From contig NZ_CP108514.1 in the NCBI RefSeq assembly GCF_035989305.1, positions 9,714,501-9,778,500 of the forward strand: DNA of 64,000 bases, given 5' to 3'. The notes below the pieces were generated by a model. That model searched no databases. It had not been told where the DNA came from and saw only the letters and a list, made by a program, of their open reading frames with translations. The stretch's first letter is position 1; every line of letters starts with the position of its first letter. This document shows, piece by piece, positions 42,758-51,852 of this stretch. The DNA comes from Streptomyces sp. NBC_01233 (GTDB lineage: Bacteria > Actinomycetota > Actinomycetes > Streptomycetales > Streptomycetaceae). A program made the position numbers and the translations under genes.

Positions 42758-44706
42758 CCGGCCCCGCCGTCGCCCCCGCGCCCGTTGCCGCTGCCGCTGC
42801 CCTGCCAGGTCCCGTCCCCGTACTGGACGCCGAGGCCGCCCTGGCGGCCACCACCGGCCGGGCGGCGGTCCTGCTGACCCGGTGGACGCTCGGCCTCGCC
42901 GAGGAACTGAGCCGCCACGCCCTGCGCCGGCCCGTGGCCCTGGTCCCCGTGCGGTTCGACGGGGCGCTGGCGGTGGTCGGGCCGGTGCTCCGGCCGGGCG
43001 GCGCGGCCTGCCTCGTCTGCACGGAGTACCAGCGACTGGCGACCGCGGGCGGCCGGGTCCCGTGGCTGAGCCCGAAGCTGACCCTGGCCGGAGTGCCCTC
43101 ACCGGCCCTGACCCCGGCCGTCGAGGCCCTCGTACAGGAGCTCCTCGACCACCCGGACCCGGACCCGGACCCGGACCCGGACTCGGCTCCGAATCCGGAC
43201 TCGGCCGTCGTCCACGTCGTCCACCAGGGCCGCGGCACCTGGTCCACCCACCGCGTCCGCCCCGTCGGCGGCTGCGCCGTGTGCCGCCCGCTGCCGTCCG
43301 ACGCGGAGACCCCGCTCCGCCCGTTGCCCTCGCAACCGCGCCCGATGCCCGACCCGGCCGTCCTGCGCGGCCCCAACCCCCGTACGACCGGCGCCGCACT
43401 GCGGGCCGCCCTGTACGACGAGAGGTTCGGGCCGGTGCGGCTGCTGCGCCGATCCGAGGACTCGGCGTTCAGCCTCACCAGCGCGGTCGTCACGGACGGC
43501 CGGTCCGTCGACGACGGCGGCCACGGCCGGGCCCGCACCTTCGCCGACAGCGAGCGCATCGCCCTCTTCGAGGCCGTCGAACGGTACGCGGGCATGCGCC
43601 CGACCGGCCGCCGCACCGACCTGCTGGCCTCCTTCGCCGAGCTGGGCCCCGACCGGGCAGTGGACCCCGAACGGCTCGGCCTGCCCGACCCCGCCCACCA
43701 CGGCCACCCCGGCTCGCCGACCGTCCCCTACACCCCGGACCTGCCGCTCCACTGGGTGCGCGGCTGGTCCCTCACCCACCGCAGGCCGACCGCGGTTCCC
43801 GAGCACGTCGCGTACTGGGACGTGCCGGGCCCGGACCGGCCGCGCGTGGTGTACGAGTCCTCCAACGGCTGCGGGCTCGGCAACAGCCCCGAAGAGGCCG
43901 CCCTGTACGGGCTGTTCGAGGTCGCGGAGCGCGACGCCTTCCTCATGGCCTGGTACGCGGCCACCCCGCTGCGCCGCGTCCACCTGCCGGCCGGCGACAC
44001 CGACACCCTGCTGCTCGCGGACCGGGCGGCGGCCGCGGGCTACCGGCTCCTCCTCCTGGACGCGACCAACGACTTCGGCATCCCGGCCGTCCTGGCGGTC
44101 TGCCGCTACGAGGGCGGCCACCCGGACGCGCCCCGGATGTTCCTCGCGGCCGGTGCCCACCACGATCCGCGCGCCGCCATTCGCTCCGCCGTCGCCGAGG
44201 TCGTCACCAACGTGCTGGAGGCACCGCACCGCTCCCTGGCCGAGGGAGGGCCGCGCGATCCCGAGCGGCTGCGGCCCATGCTGGAACGCCCGGAACTCGT
44301 GCTCACCCTGGACGGCCACGTAGGGCTGAGCACCCTTCCCGAGGCCGCCCCCCGCCTGGAGTTCCTCTTCGCCGACACCCCGGTCGTGCCGGTCGCCGAA
44401 GCCTGGCCCGGTGCCCCCGCGCCGGTGCACGACCTCTCGGACCTCCTGACGCGGACCGTCGACCGGCTGGCCCGGGCCGGACTGGAGGTGATCACCGTCG
44501 ACCAGACCGAGCCGGGGCTGCGCGAGCGGTTCGGCCTGCACTGCGTGAAGGCCGTCGTCCCCGGCGCGCTGCCGATGACCTTCGGGCACGTCAACCGGCG
44601 CACCCTCGGCCTGCGCCGGCTGCTGGAAGTGCCCCACCGCCTGGGCCGGATCGACCGGCCCGGGCGCCACGAAAAACTGCCCCTGCACCCGCACCCCTTC
44701 CCCTGA
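42754..44706 (+). CDS. YcaO-domain azoline cyclodehydratase with E1-like N-terminus
   Basis: This 650-residue enzyme uses ATP to turn cysteine, serine or threonine of a precursor peptide into azolines. The N-terminal third is E1/ocin-ThiF-like (VVGPVLRPGGAACLVCTEYQ). The YcaO core begins near residue 220; ATP-site blocks include ERIALFEAVERYAGM, ESSNGCGLGNSPEEAALYGL and EVAERDAFLMAWY. It ends PLHPHPFP, the proline-rich C-terminus that YcaO cyclodehydratases need. A DNA-encoded DPDPDPDPD repeat (43150-43190) links the domains. ATG 42754 overlaps the preceding stop. It is the second gene of the surviving RiPP operon. Confidence 0.88.
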   Translation: MTGPAVAPAPVAAAAALPGPVPVLDAEAALAATTGRAAVLLTRWTLGLAEELSRHALRRPVALVPVRFDGALAVVGPVLRPGGAACLVCTEYQRLATAGGRVPWLSPKLTLAGVPSPALTPAVEALVQELLDHPDPDPDPDPDSAPNPDSAVVHVVHQGRGTWSTHRVRPVGGCAVCRPLPSDAETPLRPLPSQPRPMPDPAVLRGPNPRTTGAALRAALYDERFGPVRLLRRSEDSAFSLTSAVVTDGRSVDDGGHGRARTFADSERIALFEAVERYAGMRPTGRRTDLLASFAELGPDRAVDPERLGLPDPAHHGHPGSPTVPYTPDLPLHWVRGWSLTHRRPTAVPEHVAYWDVPGPDRPRVVYESSNGCGLGNSPEEAALYGLFEVAERDAFLMAWYAATPLRRVHLPAGDTDTLLLADRAAAAGYRLLLLDATNDFGIPAVLAVCRYEGGHPDAPRMFLAAGAHHDPRAAIRSAVAEVVTNVLEAPHRSLAEGGPRDPERLRPMLERPELVLTLDGHVGLSTLPEAAPRLEFLFADTPVVPVAEAWPGAPAPVHDLSDLLTRTVDRLARAGLEVITVDQTEPGLRERFGLHCVKAVVPGALPMTFGHVNRRTLGLRRLLEVPHRLGRIDRPGRHEKLPLHPHPFP

Positions 44707-44770
44707 CCCGCCCCGACCCGCCCCGACACGGCCCGACCCGACCGACACGCGACGACGAGGACCGGACGAC

Positions 44771-46510
44771 GTGACGACGACCGACATCGACACCGGCACG
44801 GGCACCGCCGCCGGCACCTGGCAGAGCCACCACCTCTTCCTGCACTCCACCACCGAGGACACCGACCGCTTCCTGGTCCGTGACGTGGCCCCGCTCCTCG
44901 ACGGCCTCGTGGCCGCCGGCGAAGCCGCCGACTGGTTCTTCATCCGCTACGGGGAGGACGGCCCCCACGTACGGATCCGTGTCCGTGCCGCCGGGCCCGC
45001 GGCCGCCGCGGACCTTCCCGAGCTCCCTGCGAAGCTCCGCGAACTACCGGACCTGCTGGCGCGGGAGGCGCGGCAGACGCCCGCCGTTCCCGGTCCCTGG
45101 CCCTCCCGGCACGGCGAGATCCGCGCCGTGCCCTACGTACCCGAAACCCGGCGCTACGGCGGACCCCGGGCGCTGCCCGTCGCCGAGGCGGTCTTCGGCG
45201 CCTCCACCCGCACCGCCCTCGACGTACTGCGGGCCCTGCCCGCCGGGAGCACGGCCGCGTCCCGGCTCACCGCGGCCGCGGACCTGGCGCACACGACGGC
45301 GTACGCGCTCGGCATGGACCGACTCGCCGCCGCACGCTGGCTGCGGGCGCACGCGGCGGGCTGGCGCTGGGTCACCGAGGTGCCGCTGCTGCCCGGCGCC
45401 GCCGTCCACACCCGGGTCAACACCGTCCACGCGGCGCAGCGCACGGCCCTCAGCGGGCGCGCCGCGGACCTGCGCGACCGCCTCCGGGCGGGCACGGCGG
45501 CGCCCTCGCTGGCGCGCTGGGCCGAACGGGTCCGGGAGGCCGACGCGCTGCTCGACGGCCTGGGGGAGCGGACCCGGGCCGGGATCTGGGGCTCGCAGCT
45601 GCACATGCTGTTCAACCGGCTGGGCGTGACCCCCGACGAGGAGCGAGCCGTGTGCCGGCTGGCCGCGCGCACCCTGTGGGAGACGTCCGGCCCGGCCGGG
45701 TTCTTCCCGCCGGGCCACACCGCCCCCGACCTGCAGTACCTGGAGCGCAGCAAGTTCCAGATCGGCCGCGGGGAGGACTCGGCGCTGCGCCCCTCCGCCA
45801 CCGTCGAGGACACCGAGTGGGTCACGGCCGCCACCGCCGAAGTCCCGCTCCCTGCCGATCCGTTGCCCGAGGTGTCCCTGGGCGCTGTCCTCGCCGCCCG
45901 CTCCTCGCTCCGCGGTGCCCTCACCGGCCCGCTCGACGCCGGTGCGCTCGGCGCCCTGCTGTGGCACCCCCTCGCCGAGAGCGGCCGCAGCGACCAGCGC
46001 CTCGCCGACGGCACGACCCGTACCCTGGCCCACCGCCCCTACCCCAGCGCAGGCGCCCTCCACACGGCGCGCGTCCGCCTCCTCGTCCTCGACGTGGCCG
46101 GGCTCCCATCCGGCACCTATGACTGCGTCCCCGAGCGCCGGGCCCTGCGCCGCATCGGCCCGGTGGCGCCCCTGGAGGACATCACCGCCCTGTCGACCTA
46201 CCTCTCGCGCCCGTCGGCAGACCCGGACTGGATCGGCGTCGCGGAGGCACCGGTAGTCCTCGCCCTCTACGCCGACCTCGGCGTGCTGCGCCGCCGCTAC
46301 GGACTGCGCGCGCTGCGCCTGGCCCTGCTGGAGACCGGCCACCTCGCCCAGACCTTGCTGCTCACGGCGTCGGCGCTGGGCCTGGGTGGGACCACGCTGG
46401 GCGGCTTCCACGACGACCTGGCCCACGAACTGCTCGGACTCCACGACCCGGACCAGCCCCTCCAGTACCTCCTGCCCCTCGGCCGCCGGCCGCACCCACG
46501 CGGCAACTGA
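44771..46510 (+). CDS. Glutamate-elimination/azoline dehydrogenase fusion (LazF-like)
   Basis: This 579-residue protein has two domains. Residues about 15-290 match the thiopeptide-type bacteriocin domain (Lant_dehydr_C; HHLFLHSTTEDTDRFLVRDV, DWFFIRYGEDGPHVRIRVR), which in lactazole and lantibiotic systems eliminates glutamate from glutamylated Ser/Thr. Residues about 370-575 are a SagB-like FMN nitroreductase (RSSLRGALTGPLDAGALGAL, HRPYPSAGALH, LGGTTLGGFHDDLAHELLGL) that oxidises azolines to azoles. This fusion is the arrangement known for lactazole LazF. GTG 44771 has GAGG about 11 nt upstream. A glutamylating partner would be needed, and none is in the window. Confidence 0.85.
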   Translation: MTTTDIDTGTGTAAGTWQSHHLFLHSTTEDTDRFLVRDVAPLLDGLVAAGEAADWFFIRYGEDGPHVRIRVRAAGPAAAADLPELPAKLRELPDLLAREARQTPAVPGPWPSRHGEIRAVPYVPETRRYGGPRALPVAEAVFGASTRTALDVLRALPAGSTAASRLTAAADLAHTTAYALGMDRLAAARWLRAHAAGWRWVTEVPLLPGAAVHTRVNTVHAAQRTALSGRAADLRDRLRAGTAAPSLARWAERVREADALLDGLGERTRAGIWGSQLHMLFNRLGVTPDEERAVCRLAARTLWETSGPAGFFPPGHTAPDLQYLERSKFQIGRGEDSALRPSATVEDTEWVTAATAEVPLPADPLPEVSLGAVLAARSSLRGALTGPLDAGALGALLWHPLAESGRSDQRLADGTTRTLAHRPYPSAGALHTARVRLLVLDVAGLPSGTYDCVPERRALRRIGPVAPLEDITALSTYLSRPSADPDWIGVAEAPVVLALYADLGVLRRRYGLRALRLALLETGHLAQTLLLTASALGLGGTTLGGFHDDLAHELLGLHDPDQPLQYLLPLGRRPHPRGN

Positions 46511-46825
46511 CCACGCACAGGGCGGCACGACACGGTGGGTGCGGCCAGGAGGAGGAGGCGCCCTTCGGGGGCGTGCCGGTCGCCGTCGGCGGGTCACGGC
46601 GGAGGCCGGCTCAGCCCTGATCACCTGTGGGACACGGCGTGCCCGCTTGCACCGCGTGCATGTGCTGGCAGCAGACGGACAGTCGCCCGGCGCCGCTTCC
46701 CCCTGCACGAAACCGCAGCCCAGGGGGAGAAACCTTCCCTCACCTGCTGCCACACCCGCGTACGCGGGTGCGTCTATCGGGAAAACCGTCCGTGACCCCC
46801 ATGGCCGCGGTTACGGTCTGTGCCC
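46511..46825. other. Intergenic region with an 18-bp palindrome
   Basis: There is no supported gene. CACCCGCGTACGCGGGTG (46753-46770) is a perfect palindrome within GC-rich sequence. Its centre resembles the stem of type I-E CRISPR repeats seen in actinobacteria, but there is only one copy and no cas genes. It could also be a terminator-like hairpin without a T-run. Confidence 0.4.
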
Positions 46826-48010
46826 ATGAGGTTCCTGCACACTTCGGACTGGCACCTGGGCCGCCGGTTCCACGGAGAAGACCTGATCGAGGCCCAGCGC
46901 AAAGTCCTCGACCACATCTGCGACACCGCCCGAACCGAGCGGGTCGACGCTCTGCTGGTCGCGGGCGACGTCTACGACCGGGCCATTCCCAGCCTGGACG
47001 CGGTGCGCCTGTTCAGCCACGCCCTGCACCAGCTGGCGGACCTGGACATACCAAGCATCATGATCAGCGGGAACCACGACTCCGCCCACCGCCTGGGCGT
47101 CGGCGCCCGCCTGCTGGCCCGGGCCAGGGTCCATCTGCGGACCGATCCCGCCGACATCGGCACCCCCCTCCTGCTCGAGGACGCCGACGGCCCTGTCGCC
47201 GTCTACGCGGTTCCCTACCTCGAGCCCACCCTCGTACGCACCGACCTGGACGCCGAGACAGCCTCCCACCAGGCCGTACTCACCGCCGCCCTGGACCGCA
47301 TCCGCGCCGACCTCGCCACCCGCCCCGAAGGCACCCGCTCCGTCGTCCTCGCCCACGCCTTCATCACCGGCGCAGACACCCCCGCCAGGGAAACCGACAG
47401 CGAACGCAACATCAGCGTCGGCGGCGTCGCCCACGCCGGGGCCTCCGTCTTCGCCGGAATCGACTACGCAGCCCTCGGGCACCTTCACCGCCCCCAGCGG
47501 GTCACCGACACGGTCCACTACAGCGGCTCCCCGCTGGCCTACTCCTTCTCCGAAGCCGGGCACGGCAAGTCGCTGACACTGATCGACCTGCCCGTCGGCG
47601 CCGCGCCCACCGTCACCCGCACCGCACTGCCCCCGCACCTGCGGCTTCCCCTGGCACGTCTGACGGGCCGCCTGGAGGATTTGCTGACCGACGCGGCCCA
47701 CGACGCCCTGACCGAGTCCTGGCTGCACGTCACACTCACCGACACCGCCCGCCCCTACGAGCCGATGGCGCGCCTCAAACAGCGTTTCCCCCACACCCTG
47801 GACATCGAACACATCCCCGCCGTCATCCCGGCCCAGGCCACCACCACCCCCACCTACAGCGAGCGGCTGCGCGGCCGCGGCGACCTCGAGATCACCCACG
47901 ACTTCATCACCGTCGTGCGAGGCACCGAGCCCACCGACGACGAACGGGCCCTCCTGCAGGAAGCGATCGAAAGCTCCCGCATCAGCGCCCAGGAGAAGGA
48001 AGCGGTCTGA
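46826..48010 (+). CDS. sbcD: Exonuclease subunit SbcD
   Basis: This 394-residue Mre11-type nuclease trims hairpins and protein-blocked DNA ends with SbcC. Metal-binding motifs are complete: SDWHLG (residues 7-12), AGDVYDR (about 49-55), GNHDSAHR (about 86-93), AHAFITG, and GHLHRPQRV. A C-terminal capping domain follows. ATG 46826 is preferred to GTG 46820 because it begins MRFLHTSDWH as in the family. The SbcC gene starts 1 nt after its stop. Confidence 0.93.
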   Translation: MRFLHTSDWHLGRRFHGEDLIEAQRKVLDHICDTARTERVDALLVAGDVYDRAIPSLDAVRLFSHALHQLADLDIPSIMISGNHDSAHRLGVGARLLARARVHLRTDPADIGTPLLLEDADGPVAVYAVPYLEPTLVRTDLDAETASHQAVLTAALDRIRADLATRPEGTRSVVLAHAFITGADTPARETDSERNISVGGVAHAGASVFAGIDYAALGHLHRPQRVTDTVHYSGSPLAYSFSEAGHGKSLTLIDLPVGAAPTVTRTALPPHLRLPLARLTGRLEDLLTDAAHDALTESWLHVTLTDTARPYEPMARLKQRFPHTLDIEHIPAVIPAQATTTPTYSERLRGRGDLEITHDFITVVRGTEPTDDERALLQEAIESSRISAQEKEAV

Positions 48011-48011
48011 C

Positions 48012-51000
48012 ATGCGCCTGCACACCCTGCACCTGCAGGCGTTCGGCCCCTTCGCCGGCACCCACACCGTCGATTTCGACGCCCTGACCCGTGACGGACT
48101 GTTCCTCCTCCACGGCGACACCGGCGCCGGGAAGACCACCGTCTTCGCAGCGATCTGCGTCGCCCTCTACGGAGAGCCGCCCACCGACCGCAAGCTTCAG
48201 CTGCGCAGCGACCACGCGCCCGCCGACCTGCTGACCGAGGTGACGCTCGAAGTCACCCTCGCCGGAAAACGCCTGCGGATCCGACGTGTTCCCGCCCAGC
48301 TGAAGCCGAAAGTCCGAAGGGAGGGAATGACCCAGCACGCGGCCGAGACCCACCTCAGCCAGTGGACCACAGACCCCTTCGGACAAGGCCGCTGGGAAGG
48401 GCTGAGCAGGTCCCACAGGGAAGCCGCGGACGAGATCAAGGAGCTGCTGGGCATGAGCCGGCAGCAGTTCTGCCAGGTCGTCCTCCTGCCCCAGAACGAG
48501 TTCACCAAGTTCCTGCGCGCAGGCGCCTCCGACCGCAAAGACCTGCTCGGCAAGCTCTTCCACACCCACCGGTTCGGATCCATCGAGAACTGGCTGGCAG
48601 CGCGGAAGAACACCCTCTCCACACGGCGCGATGAGGCCCGCACGGCCGTCATACGCCTGACCGAACGCATCCAGCAGCAAGCCGGAGACGACCTCGAGCC
48701 CGAACAGGGCGCCCCTCTCGCCTCCGACCCCGCCACCCTCACCGGTCCCGCCGTTGCCTGGGCCACCGCCCTGCACACCAAGGCAGCCGCTCACGAGCGC
48801 GACGCGGCAGCCGCCGCCGTTCTCGCAGAAACGGCACTGGCCGCCTTCCGGGACAGCGAACACGCCGTACGCGACCTCGCCTCCCACCAGGAAGCGCACC
48901 GCCAAGCACGCCACCTGCTCGAGACGCTGGACGAACAGACGGACCGGCAGGCCGACCTCGGCCGGCAGCGACAAGACGCCCTGCAAGGGCAGAAGGTCGC
49001 CCCGCTCCTGAAGGCCGCGACCGCCGCCGCGGCACAGAGCCTCCGTGCGCAGGAAGAAGAACGCCACGCCCGTACCCTCCTGACCCCCGAGCACGCGACC
49101 CTCGACGCCGGCGAGCTCACCCAGGCCGGACAGCGCCTGCGGGCCGACATCGGCGCACTGCGCGCGCTCCTGCCCGATGAGGCGGCCCTGCAGCGGCACA
49201 AGACAGACCTGCAGAAACTGGATGACGAGCGCCAGGAATTCGCCCAGGACCTGCGCGACGCCGAAACCTGGCTCGACGACGCGCCCCAGCGCCGTACGGA
49301 GCTGCGTGCTCGCCTTGAAGCAGCCCGCGCCGCACAGGAAACCAGCCGTGAACATGCCACTGCACTGGCACTGCTCGCGTCCCGGATGGACGCGGCGAAA
49401 CGCCGTGATGCCCACGTCGAGCAGATCGGCAAGGCCGAGCAGGCACTCTTCGCGGCACAGACCGCGGCGAGCACGGCCGCCCAGGAACACATCGACATCC
49501 GGCGCAGGCGCACCGACGGCATGGCTGCCGAACTCGCCCTCCAACTCACCGACGGCGAACCCTGCGCGGTCTGTGGTTCCCCCATCCATCCGAACCCGGC
49601 CGCCCCGCACCCCGACCAGCCCACAGCCGCTGACGAAAGGGCCGCCGAAACCCGCCACGCGCAAGCCCAGGACACCCAGCGGACACTCCAAGACGCACTG
49701 CAGCAGCTCCTCGAGCAGGCGGCCGCCGCCCGGGGCGAGGCGGGCGGAGACACCGCCCTGGCCGACCTCACCAGCGAACACACCGCGCTTCGAACCCGCC
49801 TGGCAGCAGCCCTCGACGCCGCGGCCGATGCCGGCCCGGCAACCGAGGAACTCCACTCCCTGGAGCAGCAGCACACCCGGACCGACGGGGCTCGAACCAC
49901 CGCAGCCACCAGGCTCGCCGCGGCCGACGCCGGCTACGACGCCCTCGCCACCCAAGTCCAGGCACTCGACCGGAAGCTCGCCACCGCCCGCGCCGATGCC
50001 CCCACCCTCCCGCTGCGCATCACGCACCTCACACACGCCGCCGATCGCCTCACCACCGCAGCCGAACGCGCCGGCGCCACCTTCCGAACAGCCGCGGAGC
50101 ACGGACAGGTGACAGAGCAGGCGGAGCAAGCCGCCCGCTCGGCCGGCTTCGACTCCCTCGACGCCGCCGCACAAGCGCTGCGCTCCGACGACGAGATCCG
50201 CACCCTGGAAGAAGAGATCAACCAGTGGCGCGAACAACGCGCGGTCGCCACAGCACGCCTTCAAGAGCCCGACCTCGCCGCAGCCGCAGGCATGCCACCC
50301 GCCGGCCTCGAGGAAGCCACCGCGCAACTCGACGCTGCCACCACCCGTCACACCCGTGCCGCCGCCGAAGCCGCGCACACCACCGAACGCACCCGTGCCC
50401 TCGCCGGACTCCTCGCCCGGCTCGCGACCCACGTCAATACCCTCGAACCGCTCGAACACGCCTACCGCACCGTCGATCACCTCCATGGCCTGGTCAGCGG
50501 CACCTCGCCCAGCAACCAGCTCCGCATGCAGCTCGAGGCCTACGTCCTGGCCGCCCGTCTCGAAGAAGTCGTGGCCGCCGCCAACACCCGCCTCACCCGC
50601 ATGTCGGAACACCGCTACACCCTCGTCCACTCCGACGCCCGGGCCTCGTACGGTGCCCGCTCCGGCCTCGGCCTGAAGATCACCGACGCCTGGACGGGGA
50701 AGGACCGCGACACCGACACCCTCTCCGGCGGCGAATCCTTCTTCGCCTCCCTCTCCCTCGCCCTCGGTCTGGCCGACGTCGTCACCGCCGAATCAGGCGG
50801 CCGGGCCCTCGACACCCTGTTCATCGACGAAGGCTTCGGCACCCTCGACGAGGACACCCTCCACAAGGTCCTCGACGTCCTGGACTCCCTGCGCGCACAC
50901 GACCGCACGGTCGGCGTCATCAGCCACGTCCCCGAACTCCGCCGACGCATCACCCACCGCCTCCACGTCCGCAAAACCACCACCGGCTCGACCCTCGTCC

Positions 51001-51023
51001 AGCTGACCGAAGCAGCACAATGA
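48012..51023 (+). CDS. sbcC: Exonuclease subunit SbcC
   Basis: This 1003-residue Rad50-type SMC ATPase forms a complex with SbcD. The N-terminal Walker A is GDTGAGKTT (residues 36-44). Two long coiled-coil arms flank a zinc hook, CAVC, at residues 518-521. The C-terminal lobe holds the signature LSGGESFFASLSLALGLAD and Walker B DTLFIDEGFG. Length and domain order are normal. The first codon is 1 nt after the SbcD stop, so they form one operon. Confidence 0.95.
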   Translation: MRLHTLHLQAFGPFAGTHTVDFDALTRDGLFLLHGDTGAGKTTVFAAICVALYGEPPTDRKLQLRSDHAPADLLTEVTLEVTLAGKRLRIRRVPAQLKPKVRREGMTQHAAETHLSQWTTDPFGQGRWEGLSRSHREAADEIKELLGMSRQQFCQVVLLPQNEFTKFLRAGASDRKDLLGKLFHTHRFGSIENWLAARKNTLSTRRDEARTAVIRLTERIQQQAGDDLEPEQGAPLASDPATLTGPAVAWATALHTKAAAHERDAAAAAVLAETALAAFRDSEHAVRDLASHQEAHRQARHLLETLDEQTDRQADLGRQRQDALQGQKVAPLLKAATAAAAQSLRAQEEERHARTLLTPEHATLDAGELTQAGQRLRADIGALRALLPDEAALQRHKTDLQKLDDERQEFAQDLRDAETWLDDAPQRRTELRARLEAARAAQETSREHATALALLASRMDAAKRRDAHVEQIGKAEQALFAAQTAASTAAQEHIDIRRRRTDGMAAELALQLTDGEPCAVCGSPIHPNPAAPHPDQPTAADERAAETRHAQAQDTQRTLQDALQQLLEQAAAARGEAGGDTALADLTSEHTALRTRLAAALDAAADAGPATEELHSLEQQHTRTDGARTTAATRLAAADAGYDALATQVQALDRKLATARADAPTLPLRITHLTHAADRLTTAAERAGATFRTAAEHGQVTEQAEQAARSAGFDSLDAAAQALRSDDEIRTLEEEINQWREQRAVATARLQEPDLAAAAGMPPAGLEEATAQLDAATTRHTRAAAEAAHTTERTRALAGLLARLATHVNTLEPLEHAYRTVDHLHGLVSGTSPSNQLRMQLEAYVLAARLEEVVAAANTRLTRMSEHRYTLVHSDARASYGARSGLGLKITDAWTGKDRDTDTLSGGESFFASLSLALGLADVVTAESGGRALDTLFIDEGFGTLDEDTLHKVLDVLDSLRAHDRTVGVISHVPELRRRITHRLHVRKTTTGSTLVQLTEAAQ

Positions 51024-51098
51024 CACCGTGCCCGTCCTGGACCGGCCGGCCGAGGCGGACCCACGACTGCTCCGCTCCCTCGTGCGCTGCCCTGCGGG

Positions 51099-51737
51099 TC
51101 AGGCCACCGCGACCTCGATCCGCTGGGTGGCCCCGGCCAGACCGGTGAGGTCCCCGAAGACGAGGGTGAGGGCCGGGCCGGTGGTGGCGGAGGTGAGCGT
51201 GGCCGGTCCCGACAGGACGGACGCCACCGGGCGGTGCCACGTGAGCGTGAGCGCGGTCCGCATCCGCATCGGATCGGAGACGCACAGCGTGGCGCGGCCG
51301 TCGCCGTGCTCCCGTACGAGGACACACGCGGGGCCGTCGGCGGTGAGGGATCCGACCGTCCCGGCGAACCAGAAGTTGACCGCGGTGACGCCCAGCGGGG
51401 CGACCCTGACGCCCTGTTGGGCGTTGTCGTTGGCGAGGACGGTGAGCCAGCCGGTGTCCGCGGCCCGGGCCGCGGTGGCGGCCGTGGTGGCACCCGGCAT
51501 CAGGACGTAGGAGCAGGAGGCGTCGACCGGGTCCACCCCGTGGTCGAACCAGAGGGTCAGATAGCGGCGGGTGACCGGGCCGGTGGTGCCCCCGGTGTCG
51601 ATGTCGTGCCAGGAGCCGGTCCGGGCGGCGGACGCGCCGCCGGGCGTCGAGAGGGTGACGGCCGAGGGGATTCCGGTCACCAGGGCGGCGTTGCCGGAGA
51701 GGCGGAGGAAGGAACGGCGTGACCATGGAACGGACAT
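51099..51737 (-). pseudogene. Polysaccharide lyase 8 with the catalytic domain deleted
   Basis: The 212-residue reading frame starts with a Tat signal (RRSFLRLSG) at ATG 51737, with GGAGG 4 nt upstream. After about 45 residues it jumps straight to GSWHDIDTGGTTGPVTRRYL and then YLTLWFDHGVDPVDASCSYV. These belong to the central and C-terminal beta-sandwich domains of hyaluronate/xanthan-type PL8 lyases. The family is about 750-800 residues, and the alpha/alpha toroid with the catalytic asparagine, histidine and tyrosine is missing. The join is in frame, so the product may still be exported as a non-catalytic protein. Confidence 0.7.
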
Positions 51738-51852
51738 GGAGCCTCCAGAGCCGGGGGATGCCCTGTCGACCGTTTCTGGCATGCGTGCGAAATGGCGCTC
51801 AAGAAGCGCGTGGGAATCGATCGTCTCGACCGATCGGCCGCTCCGGTCGCCC

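Noticed and set aside
43099..44943. 614-residue minus-strand frame opposite the YcaO gene
   Set aside because: It mirrors the YcaO coding sequence and has no recognised motif.
46627..46710. Cys-rich start CTACMCW as a possible RiPP precursor near the YcaO cluster
   Set aside because: The frame runs on without a stop far into sbcD, has no ribosome site and no leader-like region, so it is likely chance.
47982..50630. 882-residue minus-strand frame
   Set aside because: Antisense of sbcC; no start site or domain.
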